Shown here one piece after another: positions 25,252 through 36,820 of a DNA stretch of 64,000 bases. Source of the DNA: Rhabditophanes sp. KR3021 (Eukaryota; Nematoda; Chromadorea; Rhabditida; Alloionematidae); NCBI GenBank assembly GCA_963281155.1, contig CAUJLY010000006.1, positions 7,378,001 through 7,442,000 of the forward strand. Direction: 5' to 3'. The notes beneath the pieces are model-generated. The model was not told where the DNA came from. It did no database searches and saw only the letters and a program-made list of their open reading frames with translations. The position numbers and the translations under genes are program-made. How positions within the stretch are numbered: the first letter of the stretch is position 1; every line of letters starts with the position of its first letter.

Positions 25252-28165
25252 ATGCTCGAGGGAATCTTGTGGCACGTTTTCCAATGGCTTCTAATGTTGG
25301 GACTAGGCTATTTTGGGTTCATGCAGCTGGCTCATGTAACATCCGATGAAACCGAATCTGAACAACGTACTTCAACGGCGCCATCCACATCTAAGGTAGA
25401 AAATGTGAGAAACATTGACAGCCAATCAACCCATGCACCTATCAGTGATTATACTCACAATACGTCTTATGCCAACAACAATAGCCACCAACATGAGCCA
25501 ACCGTCACTACAAAAACAACTATCCAAAACTTTTCTGATTGTATTCCTTCCTTAATCAAGTAAGTTTCAGCTAATCTAATTCTAATAATTTTCACACAAG
25601 CAGGTTTAGTTCGACAAACAACGACTGGACAAACGACCTGATAAGCTGGGTATTTACGAATGTTCATCGTATTCCTAAACCACTCGATTCATGGATTAAA
25701 GGTCTGAATGACGCCGCCAAAAAAATAAATAACCCCCAAACAACGGAAGTCATCTTTGAAGGTTATGGAGATCATAGTCACGTTCTCAATCCACCTGTTT
25801 TATCCAATATTCGAGTAGAAAATGGTCCGCGTGAACAATTGGTAAGTGCCTTAAGCAATGCCCTTTTAATCAAACTTCTAGACTATAAAAGCAAATATTT
25901 ATATTCCTGAAGTAATTGCAAAGATTGTAACTTCTCAACGATTAAATGATCAGCTTTGGGTAGCAAATTACTGTGCCCATATTTTAAAATTATCTGGAGA
26001 AGTTGAAGGAAGACTTGCCAGCATTGCTAATCAGCTATTTTTTATGGGGTGTTTTAACGGAAGACCAGAATTTAAAGTTGAACTTGAAAAAAGAGACGAC
26101 TCTCAGTCGGTATGTTTTGTTTTTATAAAATATGTATATTCAAAAAACCGGGGTTGACAAGAAGCTGTGTTGGTATAAAGTTGCACCGCAAACCTTTGGA
26201 AATATAAATTTTTCGAATTAAAACATGAAATAATAACTATGCCAATTTATTCCTTTGAGTATTTTTAGAACTCACAAGTTAATTACAGTCAAATTGAAGA
26301 TGTAGTTAGACGATGTGTAGTTTTAGCCGTTACAAACATTAATTTGAGCGAATTCAATATATCTGATAACTCAATTGCAACTTTGGAACTGTCGCCAACA
26401 AACTTATCCAATATGCCAGTGCATGAAGTTGTCAAAAGATTGCATAAATCACAGGTAAGCGATCACCATTTAACTTAATTATAAAAAATACCTAGATGAG
26501 TACATCATTCAGCGACAACTTATCCCATGCAAACAAATTGAGGGTCAAGGTAATTCGGGCCCAAAAACTCGGAAATGGAAAAGATGTTCATTCGCCATAC
26601 GTTGTAGTTGAAATTGATGAACCAGCAAAAAGATACAAGACTAGTCCTGGCATCAACGTCAGTCCGTATTGGGAAGAATCATTTGATTTTACTGTAACTC
26701 CATCTACAGAGGAAATTTTGTTTGAATTGTATGAAGGTGTCCCTCTCCCTGACAAGCATCCAAAACAAAGTTCTATTTTACCAAATAAAGAAACCCACCA
26801 AGATGATCAACAAATTTTCTTAGGATTAGCAATTGTCGGATTAGATGAATTGAAAAGATCTAATGAATCACTTCACTGTTTAAGATTACAAGGAAGACCT
26901 TATAAAAATGATCAAGTTTCAGGAACTTTGACTGTTGAATTTCAATTTTACCATGATCCAACCGTAACAGCTGTCGGCGAACAAGTTGATGAATTTGTTG
27001 CTGTTGATAAGAATTTAGGAACTAGTATAAGAGAAACTGTTACAATTAACAAAACGCCTTTTACAAATCAACATGGTAAGTATTTCGTATTTTAAATAAA
27101 TAAAACTTTAATTTAGACTCTTTCCGCCAAACTGATATCACACCAACAAATACAACAACACTAACCATCAAAACAGTGACTCAGCAACTTAAGGACAAAC
27201 CCTTAATCTCGTCAGTTCATGGGTCGATGGAAAATGCGATGGATCCACTAACTTCGAAATCACTTGAATATCAACTTCAGCAATTAAATATTGAAAACAT
27301 CAAGAGAAGATTAAGCCAAAATAATGGGAATATTACTGTTGAATCGGGAAATGAATATGAGCAATTACACATGGTACAAAACGGAGGCCTTTATGAGAGT
27401 TATACAAGTAGCAAAAATGGATATTCTGTAAATGCTCCGGCTTATTCCGCTGATACCATGTCACGCTCGATAGGAAACAAAAACAAAAATTTAGACAAAG
27501 GAAATAGATCAGAAAGTTTAGACAATTTAAATAGCAGTTCAGGTTTACTCGATGAAAGATCCAGAGGTAGAGAAAAGACAGCTACTACAAAGGAAAAGCG
27601 TGATCATTCCTTCTTCGGGAATTTAAGAGATAGGCTAAGTGGAAGAAGAAGTAAGTCAAAATTACGAGCAAAGAGTATTGATTTTGAAAAAAATCATGAT
27701 TTGGAAGAAGCTGTTTCATTGCCACCATCTAGAGATCAATCACAAACCAGATATGGCAGTGAATTGTCAAAAAGTTACGTTGAAACTAAATCAGTTGGTG
27801 ATGAATCAAATGGCTCTTCCCCGGAAAATGTCCATCGTTCTGATATTGTTTTAGAATTATCACAAGGAAATAGTATCAAAAAATACTTTCTAATTCCTCC
27901 GAATATAGCATCTGAGCCAGCAGCACAAAAGTTGATTAAAAGAGGCAAAAAATTGCACATTTCAAACGATCACACATTCGTGGCTGTCAAAATTAAGAGA
28001 GGAACTGTCTGTAATGTTTGTAAACACAGGATTGCCTTAAGTATAGTAAAACAAGCTTATCAATGTAGAGATTGCAGAGTTGTTTGTCACAAATCTTGTC
28101 ATTGCAAAACAATTTCCCCTTGCCAACAAACAAATTACCATAATTTACCAATGCAAGTTTTATAA
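25252..28165 (+). CDS. pdzd-8: SMP-C2-C1 lipid-transfer protein, PDZD8-like
   Basis: Six exons, 25252-25559, 25604-25841, 25882-26109, 26269-26454, 26496-27075 and 27117-28165, keep frame and give 862 aa. An N-terminal membrane anchor (WHVFQWLLMLGLGYFGF) is followed by a polar linker. The SMP lipid-transfer domain begins near NDWTNDLISWVFTNVHRIP and spans exons 2-4. A C2 domain follows (LRVKVIRAQKLG...SPYVVVEID...WEESFDF), then a basic Ser-rich linker. A C1-type zinc finger ends the protein (HTFVAVKIKRGTVCNVCKHR...CRDCRVVCHKSC). TM-SMP-C1 order is that of PDZD8, an ER protein working at ER-endosome contacts. From memory the worm orthologue is C53B4.4/pdzd-8, so treat the symbol as tentative. 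An alternative last exon is possible: a donor after 28156 and an acceptor ending at 28194 would extend the frame to a stop at 28284. Confidence 0.88.
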
Positions 28166-28284
28166 TTTCAATAACATGTAATTATTTGTTTTAGAATCAA
28201 AGATGTGGATTGGACGCATTTCTTCACAACACACCATTTAGAGGAGTTCATTTCGCCACCTGGAGTATAATATTGACAAAATAA

Positions 28285-29817
28285 GACAGCAAATTCTAAT
28301 GACAAATTAGTGTATATCTATATATTTCATTTTGTGATAATTAAAATAATTTTTCTGCATTTCTGAGTGAATAAAATTTATGATCGTTCCGCAATTACTT
28401 CCAACTTTAAATAATATCAGTAGCTTCCGCGTGATATTGAATATCAGCATTAACTTTGAATATTTTTGAATTAGCTCTAATCTTAATTTAATTGTGTATA
28501 AAATACTTTAAACAATTTGGATCAAATACACAATTCAATTCTGCATCTGCACAATTGTCATAAGCATTGTCAAACTTCTTTTTTGCGAATTTACCACTTT
28601 AAATATTTAAAGTCCACTTACATAGTCTAACAACGCCAAATGGTAGTGGCAATTTAAGAAGCAAAACATTCATCTTAAAGAATATTGCGAATCAATGTTT
28701 GTTTCTAGAAGAAAATTTAAAGTCTGTTTTGAATTTAAAAGTGATTGGAATATAAGTTGAGAGTAAACATGCATTTCGAACTTATTTTGTAGCTTATTAC
28801 TAACTCTATAAAACTGAAAAGAAACATTTAAAATATCCTTTATTATAACACTTCACCGAGAACAAATATGAAAAGTTTTTAGAAAGTGCAGCTTGTAACG
28901 TCTCTATTCATGCTCAAAGAAGATTTTTTAAGACTAGATAAGACATTAGATGGCTCTTAAAATTCTCGATAAGCTAATCAAAAAAATTATTATTATGTTT
29001 TTGTCCGGAAGACGTATTTTTACCACTATATAAACCCAAAATTCCGTAAATTAGTCTGTAACATTTTTTTGTATAATATTTCGAGGGTTGTCCCGGCCGT
29101 TAGAATCGAGATATTAGATATCTTTTTTATGCAATAGGTGCAATCGATGATTGACTTTCGAACTACGCTAACGAAATCTTAAAAAAGTAGGCATCTTTGG
29201 GTACCAAGTGCTGTAAGGCCAAAAACTTGACAAATTTCAAAAGTTGCTTCAGAACGGCCACTTAAATTATATTTTTGATCAAATTGTTTATGCCAGTTTG
29301 TAGGGGAGGTAAAACTGAGTATAAAGGCATATTTAAAATATTGCCAGACCTCAGGGTCCTCCGGGAGAAATACCGGATTATGTAGAGAAACATTTTTCAA
29401 TTATGTTTGTATGGGGAAAGAATGGAAGAACGGTCACTTTGAACTTAGGTAAGCCACCGACAAGACAATGTGGGACAAATTCTACCTTTTATTTAATCAG
29501 TAATAACAAAAACATTTTTACGCTCACCCAGCTTCCGGCTTGGTTTTAAAAAATCAACAATGGTTACAGAATTGTTTACTTAATTACAAAGTTTCATAAT
29601 TAAATAAAAGAGAATAAACCAAGAGTAAATATTAAGTAAAAACAGAAATTGAATTTTTGACAAAAGCATTTAAATGGTTGTTCAAATAGAAAATAATGTA
29701 AGAAGTATTTGGAGACAATCCCGTAATTACGTTTGTTCAAACGATTGTTCCAGAGAAAATATTTAATACGTTCTTATTAGCAGTAAGTGTATTAATTAAC
29801 CGATTATTTATTAATAA
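28285..29817. other. Convergent spacer with a GC-richer island
   Basis: An AATAAA signal near 28369 serves the SMP gene. The segment about 29000-29540 is less AT-rich than the flanks. It has a 73-codon minus-strand frame (29400-29179, first codon not ATG) and two partial direct copies of AGAACGGNCACTT near 29251 and 29429. It may be an old dispersed repeat or transposon remnant. No gene can be assigned. Confidence 0.45.
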
Positions 29818-31425
29818 CTAAGATGTTTTGACAAAAGCCAATGTACGACGATTCTTCTCGGCTATTGTCATGTGATTTGTAAGCATACCCCTGTCTGAAA
29901 ATTCAGCTCTTTCTACTTTCCATGATAATTCTTCTACTGACTTTTCTAACTGAGCCTGTTGATATTCAAACTAAATGAAGAAATAAGGTTTACAAATGAT
30001 AATCTATTAACTTACTAGATCTTTGGAAACTCCACTTTCAAGATAATATGCATAAGGATAGGTGTACATCAAAGTGTACCTGCATCTCGTTAGTAATGCA
30101 GATGCATCATTCAAGTACTCCCAATCTATCCAACTGCCTTCATGCTGTTTCACCTTTTCATCAATCTTATTGTTTATTTTTTTGTGTAATTCTTCTTCGA
30201 GCTTCAGACTTTTACTATGGTTTTCAAATCGTTCATAATAATGAAGATACTTTTCAAGTGCGTTTCTAGCCTGGACATTATTTGCTTCCATTGCAATTTG
30301 GGGATTTTCCTTATATTTTGAACATTCATAAAATTCTGATCCATGTGTTTTCCAATCTCCGAGACACATCCAGCAAAAATGATGCTTGCACATCGAGCAT
30401 TGCATGTGGTTGCAACCTTGAGATTTTTGAATCACGACAAAACATTTCGGGCAGTTTTTAGTATGCGCACTAATATAGTTTGCCGTTTCCGAGTCATCAG
30501 CACATTTTATCATCCAATTTTTGATCATTTCACATGTGGCTGGAGCATGATAACCGATTCCACACGAAAAGCAGAAACTAGTTTTACATTTTTTACAAAT
30601 TACACGTTGTTTTTGAGTATCGCAAGATTGAATTACCATTTCGCATCCTGCTCCAGGGCATGGTCTCAAAAAAGGATGTACATTGATATATTCATTTTTC
30701 AGATAATCCTTAAATTTATCATCCAGCACATTATTTTTCATTCTTTCCAATACAACCTCTTCAATAAAAGGTGCAAGGATACGTACCTGGCAATTTGTTT
30801 CCATACACCTTATGTTTGCAAAATTTCCCATGTTTAGTTGAGCCTCAAAATGACTTTGCCAGCACGACACACAATACTTGTGACCACAAGGTTTGTAAGT
30901 CTTTTTCGAGGCTACCTCATTTATTAAACCACAACAGCAACTGCACATCTCCTCTGGCAGCAGTGTTTCTTTGGTAGCCAACTCAAACGGACCACATTTG
31001 CTTGTATTAGCACTGTTTGGTGGCAATATGTCATGGACGGTGTATAGTTTTTTCAAGTCAGCTGTTAACCCTTCTAATACTTTTACTGAATCAAACTTAT
31101 TGAGCATCAACAACTGCAAAACAACGGCCTTGTCAACTGGAAACGAAGCTTTGTTTGAGATCTCTTCAACAGATTTATTGATATACGAACAAGCTTCTTG
31201 TTTTGTCAAAGTTTCGTAAATGGCTATTTCAGCTTGTTCTGCATTAGGAGATATATCTGTATCCATTGATGCATCATCGATATCAAATGAGTCGTTTTCA
31301 TAGTAGTCTGAATAAATAACTTTTTATATTGATAGGTGCATTATTTGAAAACATATGATCAAATTTTTGTCAAACTTACTAGCGTCGTCGTCTGATTCGG
31401 AATAATCATCGTTAGTATCACTCAT
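29818..31425 (-). CDS. ari-1: Ariadne-type RBR E3 ubiquitin ligase
   Basis: Three exons, 31425-31380, 31307-30016 and 29970-29818, keep frame and give 496 aa, close to the usual Ariadne-1 length of about 500. The N-terminus is acidic ([14 protein letters not shown]), and a UBA-like segment follows. RING1 runs from [11 protein letters not shown] to CMETNC. The IBR domain includes [12 protein letters not shown] and [17 protein letters not shown]2 ([19 protein letters not shown]...[10 protein letters not shown]) holds the catalytic Cys in GCNHM that accepts ubiquitin from the E2 as a thioester. The C-terminal Ariadne domain, which autoinhibits the enzyme until it engages a neddylated cullin-RING ligase, follows as a helical segment ending in FVKTS. 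The last exon is short but clearly family-like ([17 protein letters not shown]). The symbol reflects family membership; a specific worm paralogue is not proven. Confidence 0.92.
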
Positions 31426-31440
31426 TATTAATTTATTACT
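31426..31440 (-). promoter_or_regulatory. Probable trans-splice acceptor of ariadne gene
   Basis: On the minus strand TTTGATTTTAG ends at 31439, leaving a 13-nt leader before the ATG at 31425. No coding exon is visible upstream, which suits spliced-leader addition. Confidence 0.45.
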
Positions 31441-32938
31441 AAAATCAAATTTCATTAATTTTAAAGTACTTAATATGATTAAGGGAATAAAATTGTCTGA
31501 TAAACACACTATAAAAGACAGAAGTCAAAAAATGGCGATATGATCGTGAAATGAGTGTAAAAGTGTATAAATAAATATATGCATATATACATCAAAGTTG
31601 GTAGAATGTGCCTAGGACATTCTATATTAATTTATATTACCCACATACACATATATCCCCTGCAAATAATAACATCAAAATATTCAAAGTAAAATTTGTC
31701 CCAGCGTTGCGACAACACATGATGCTGTAGTTGAGAAGGCTGTAGTAGAAAAAGACACCGTCCGCAGACACATCAGCCACTGGTACATATGATAAGTAAG
31801 AGAAACAAACATTTCGGTTTAATTTTTGATAGGCTGTTTTGGGTAGATAATGTCTACGATTATTAATGTGTGCACTACAGCCATTAAATCATACAAATAT
31901 TTAATTAAACATCATTTGCAACATATTCATATATTTAAATTTTATATAAAAAACATTCGTTGGTGAGGATTTGGTAAAATGGAATATTTAAGTATCATAT
32001 GTTTTAGTTTATAATATAGTACACTCTTTGCGGGTGTGATTATATTAAAAGTAAGTAAAAGAACAACTTGATTTCTCACCGCATTGATCGGAGTAGCTTT
32101 AAAGCACATGAACATCAATATAAGTTGAATTTTAGAAACGAAAAATACTTAGGTAAATGCAATTATTGTACCAATTATTTGTTGCTACAATGTAGTAAAG
32201 TGGTAAATAAAAACACATAGCCTATTAGGTACACCTTTTTAAAGGGTTTCTATGTCAAGTTTATGTATATTTTAGAAAATTTATTTTATATCCAAGTTAT
32301 ATAAGACAAAATTATGATGCATTATACTTCATACACCACCATAAACAACCTTTTAACAAACCTTAACTTCTTAAACTATAACGGCATTAAAAAATTGAGG
32401 GTGAGCTTTTTATAAAGAAGTAATCGTTGCGAATAATAAAAAGGAGATTAATATTAAAGCAAAACCCGTATTGAGCCATCGAGTATGTATAAGTATATCT
32501 GAGAATGTCCATATCCAAAAATATTTTTGTGTTTATATGTATGAAAGAAGGGATAATTATGTCAATAGGATGTGCTTAATACGTTGAACAAAAAATCTGG
32601 CACCAACGCTTTTTAAAAACATTTAAATCAATTTAACATGCTTTTACAAATATAAATGTATAAAGAACTTTGCATTGCATTAATGACTTAATATATTCTG
32701 TCATCGCCTTTGATCATCGGAAAACATATTCAATAATCCATGCAGCGCATCTATATACCATAAAATACTAACAAATTATGATGTGCTGATGACAATATAT
32801 GTAAAAACACGACGCGCACCACATTTAAAACATGGAAATATTAAAGCTTTTTATCCATCCAAATCGAAAATGACTAACAAAAAATATAAAAGAAAAGAAG
32901 ACTTCATAAAAATGAAAATGTTGTAGACTGTGATGATA
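31441..32938. other. Intergenic spacer with a small GC-rich island
   Basis: This 1.5-kb spacer lies between two minus-strand genes. It is AT-rich apart from about 31690-31800, where both strands carry short coding-like frames (see findings). No gene is called. The distance is too long for a typical nematode operon spacer. Confidence 0.45.
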
Positions 32939-35816
32939 TTAATTAAATGAAATGAATTTTCTTCTTAATATAAGTGATCCTCCCTTGTTCAAGTACATAA
33001 CTTCGCCCATTTGAGTTAAAAAGGCTGTTAATGTTGCATTTTTATTTGAATCAACCACAAATCCTTTGATGGAGCATTTTTTACTTTCACTAACTACAGA
33101 TAAACAAATTGTTCCGTTAGATAACAATGCCGCTAAAACCATGTCTTTGTTTGGTAATGGATAGAGACAAAAGTTTTTCACTCTATTACCAGTATAGCAA
33201 GTAATTCTCCATTTATATGAACTTTTCGACATAAAATTGTCCTTTCTTTTGGCATATATTAATGGCACTGTAAAAATTCTTTCTTCGTTTGCGACGATCA
33301 ACTTTGTGGGTGGAGTATTTGCAGGGTAGCTAAATAAGTCTATTTGGAGAATGGGTGCTTCATGAGCGTAAATGAGAGTTGTTGCTGGGTACAGGTTTGG
33401 TGTTTTCTGAGTTTCAGTTTCATTTATTTTAAAGCAATGAATTTCTCCCTTGTATAAACCAACGTAAACATTAACAAACCATTTGTTTAAATGTTTTTCT
33501 CTAACAATTTTGATATCCATAACACAAGGATCTTTTGAGAATGTATTCTCAATGACCTTAGCAAAAGATCTTGACTCAATCGACCTTTCAACAGATTTAG
33601 ACCCAACATTTTCTGATGCAGACTTGTCGTCATAATCTATTTTGGGTTTCCTTCTAAACGTTTGTCTAAGCGATTTTTTAATACTCTTATACTTGTTAAT
33701 CGGATTTTGGTTAACGTTCATCATATCGTTTTCACTAGAAAGTAAAATATCCACTATGAGTGTATGTGCGGTGTAATCGTAAACATGTAAAGAAAATTCT
33801 GTACCAACGGCAATTATGTTTGACGTGTAGTCAAAAGATGTGGCTGTAACTTTGGAGCCACATGTTCTGAGTAAATCACTGGATTCAAACTTATATTCGA
33901 ATGAAAATTGGTTCCAACTTGCAATAGGCTCTATAGCTTCTTCTGGGTATGTGATGGCATCTTTTGGTATTTGTACAGTTGACGATTTAACCATAATCTC
34001 TCTATTTCTTTTTTCCACAAATTCCATTTCTTCACCTTTTGGTAATGAGTACTTAAGTACATAACCTCCTTGATTACCAATAATTATGTCACCTGTTTGT
34101 TGACAAAATACCAAAGAAGTTACGGCTAAATTTTTGGAGTCTTCTAAATCATCTGTTACACCAGCATCATTACTTTCCGGCAACATTGAGTTTTCCATTT
34201 TTTCTCTAAAACTTTCGGTCTCATCATCTGGTTGTTGGCAGAATACATTCATGGTTCTAATCTTAAACATTAGGCTGAGTTTGTTTTTTGTTGACTTCAT
34301 AACAAATACATCTCCGTTTTCATGTCCTATCAATAAGATATTTTTAGAATCATCCAAATTATGCGTGCATTCATTATTGTTAGATGTTGTTGAGCCAATT
34401 GCAAACTCACAAAGTTCACATTTTAAGCTAAATATCCTTGGTGAATACTTGATGCTTTCGGTTGTCTCGAGACTCAATTTCTCCATCAAGCAGAGTTGAG
34501 AAAATATTTCCTTAGAAAGATTGTATACTGGAACTGTTTTGGTAATAACATGTGCACTAAAGGTTGATAAATTGGCAGGATAAAGTTCTCTAAAATATTC
34601 GGTATCGGTTAAATCGAATATAACAAATTCTTCTGTGCACTTAATTATTAAACATGATGGTTTGAGACTTTTTTCATCATATGTGACAAACCAATTCTGC
34701 ACTTTCGATGAAAAGTAGTGTTTGCGACCTTGGTTAGCCTTGGTGATAAAAGTGATTGAATATTTCCCAATTTCCGATTCAATTTCTTTTTCATTGACTA
34801 ATATTTTTACAAATGACTCATTTTGATTGCTCACGTCATATTGAGGACACTCGTAAAATGTAAAAAAGTCCATCAAATTACTAGCTTTCAAATTTTTGAC
34901 TGTCATATCAAAGTTTTTGACGGAATTATGATTATAAAAATCAACACATTTTAGTGCTCCATTACGAAGTGCTATCAAAGCTTTCAAGTTATCTCTTTGA
35001 AAACGAACAGAAACAATTGAGCTCTCAAATTTGATCAATGTATTGATAGTTGCATTATTTGCATTGGTGTTGGGATTTTTGGAAACCAAATTTGTTCCTC
35101 CATAAACAATATAAATTTGTGGAATTGCACCGTCTTGGCCATGATCCATGAAAAGTTTTGTGATTGAAATGTCATCATGGACAGTCAAGTTAAAGTCATT
35201 TTTATAGTCCGATAACATTAAAATTAATTCCTTTGGACATTCCGAATCGAGAGACAAGTCAATTGATTCTACAATTCCTTTCTTGGTTCCAAATAAAAAA
35301 TAGGCTTTCTTTTCAGGTCCATTGTTGCAATAAAAAAGGTTGCCGGCACTTAATCCAGAAATTGTTTCTTTAAAAATAATTGCATTGGACCCGTTAATTA
35401 TTGAGTCAACATCAACAACGACGATAGTTAAATCGTGTTTCTTATCGGATTGTGTGATAGCTACTATTTTGCGTTTTTTCACTGTGTCAACATAATATAC
35501 TTTTTGGATAGATTTTTCAGATATATTGAGACAATTGTGAGAGTATAATAAAGTTGAACTAAAAGTACAAGAAAACATTTTCAACAAATCTCATAATTAA
35601 ATCAACTTACATTCCAATATTTCCATTGCTTAAACCATAGACTATGTTGTTCCCATAATGTCCTGGGTGTATGCAAGTAATGTCATCATCAAAGCCAAAT
35701 CTATATTTGTCCTTTTCCTTAATATCAATGTCGAAATTTGTTTTCAAAAAGTCAGTTGGTGTGTCAATTTCAAAGAGCTTTCTTCTAGAGAATATATTGG
35801 CAAGTTCTTCAAGCAT
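32939..35816 (-). CDS. lgl-1: Lethal(2) giant larvae family polarity protein
   Basis: Two exons, 35816-35611 and 35558-32939, with a 52-nt intron give 941 aa. The sequence is mostly beta-strand repeats expected of the double beta-propeller of the LGL/tomosyn family, and it is strongly diverged. The diagnostic feature is the basic phosphorylation loop KKSLRQTFRRKPK at about 33645-33681. It matches the aPKC target of LGL proteins (KKSLRQSFRR in vertebrates) and is absent from tomosyn; here one phospho-Ser is Thr. No C-terminal R-SNARE-like tail is seen, again favouring LGL over tomosyn. LGL acts at the basolateral cortex, antagonising aPKC-PAR-6, and is released when phosphorylated. The N-terminal MLEELANIFSRRKLFEI is a plausible true start. 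The downstream neighbour is the BEACH gene, on the same strand about 1 kb away. Confidence 0.87.
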
Positions 35817-36820
35817 TTTTAGCTATTTATTAAATATGTATTAATATTTGTATTAGATAAAATATGCTGAAAATAGTTTAAACAAAATTATAGTAAAAGT
35901 ATTCAACAAAAATAGGAAACGTTCGTTAGAAATGGAAATAATAGTTGATGGTTCATTGTTATTAAATAAAACATTTCACCCCTTGTAAATATAAAAAATA
36001 AAGCAACTGATAAACACCTACTCACAAACGATTTTTTGATGAATCATCGCGGGAAAACACCATTCGGCAGTATGACAAATAAATAAAAACTTAATGAAAT
36101 GCCTAGCAAATTACTCTAAAAAGGGAATATATTTGTTCCATGACTATTAAATACTTACATATTTCACTATTATACTCGTTCAAAAAGTTTAAAAAGGGAA
36201 ACGTTGTAAAGAAGAGATCAATTTTGGTACAGGGAAGTACGCAAATATTTGATTAATCTATATAAATAGGATAGGACTTTTGATAAAATTTACTGTTACG
36301 CAGATCAATATAATGTTTTGATAGATTGAGTAAAAAGTATTTTTCGGCAGTGATAGAATATATATATTTATATATACATAAAGTGAGTAAGAAAGAATAG
36401 AAAGCAGGTGAACGGCGTCTAGCTAAACTTTTGTGTCCACTCGACATGGTACGTGTAGTCCGTAGATAATTGTTTAAAACCCTTACATACACACATTCAA
36501 AGGTTAAAGTTAAACGCAGATGGTTAATCACAAAGGTGCAGTAATTATTTATAACAATTGATGCTTAATTAAACGTTTTTACTTAATTCCAAACACATAA
36601 GCAAAAATTAAATATTTTATTTGTATTAAAGGAGATCGGTATATATAAATATAAGTATATATATTGAAAAAATATTAGTAACTATGCACGTGTCAAGTAG
36701 ATATATCAGAAGAATGATACAACAATTTTTTAAATTCTAAATGAAATATAACATATAATAGTTTTAAAGAAACAAATATTTAAAGCTCACTTAATTATAT
36801 TTATAAAAAGTACATTCATT
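35817..36820. other. Spacer between LGL and BEACH genes
   Basis: This 1-kb AT-rich spacer contains no convincing gene. The open frame at 36253-36531 on the minus strand lacks Cys-His spacing, so it does not supply the FYVE domain missing from the BEACH gene just to its right. Confidence 0.55.

Noticed and set aside
30343..30837. 164-codon plus-strand frame
   Set aside because: It lies wholly within the ariadne coding exon on the other strand, whose RING motifs are unambiguous. The frame is a shadow.
36253..36531. 92-codon minus-strand frame as possible missing FYVE exon
   Set aside because: It has only two Cys and none of the paired CxxC spacing or the RR/KHHCR core of a FYVE finger.
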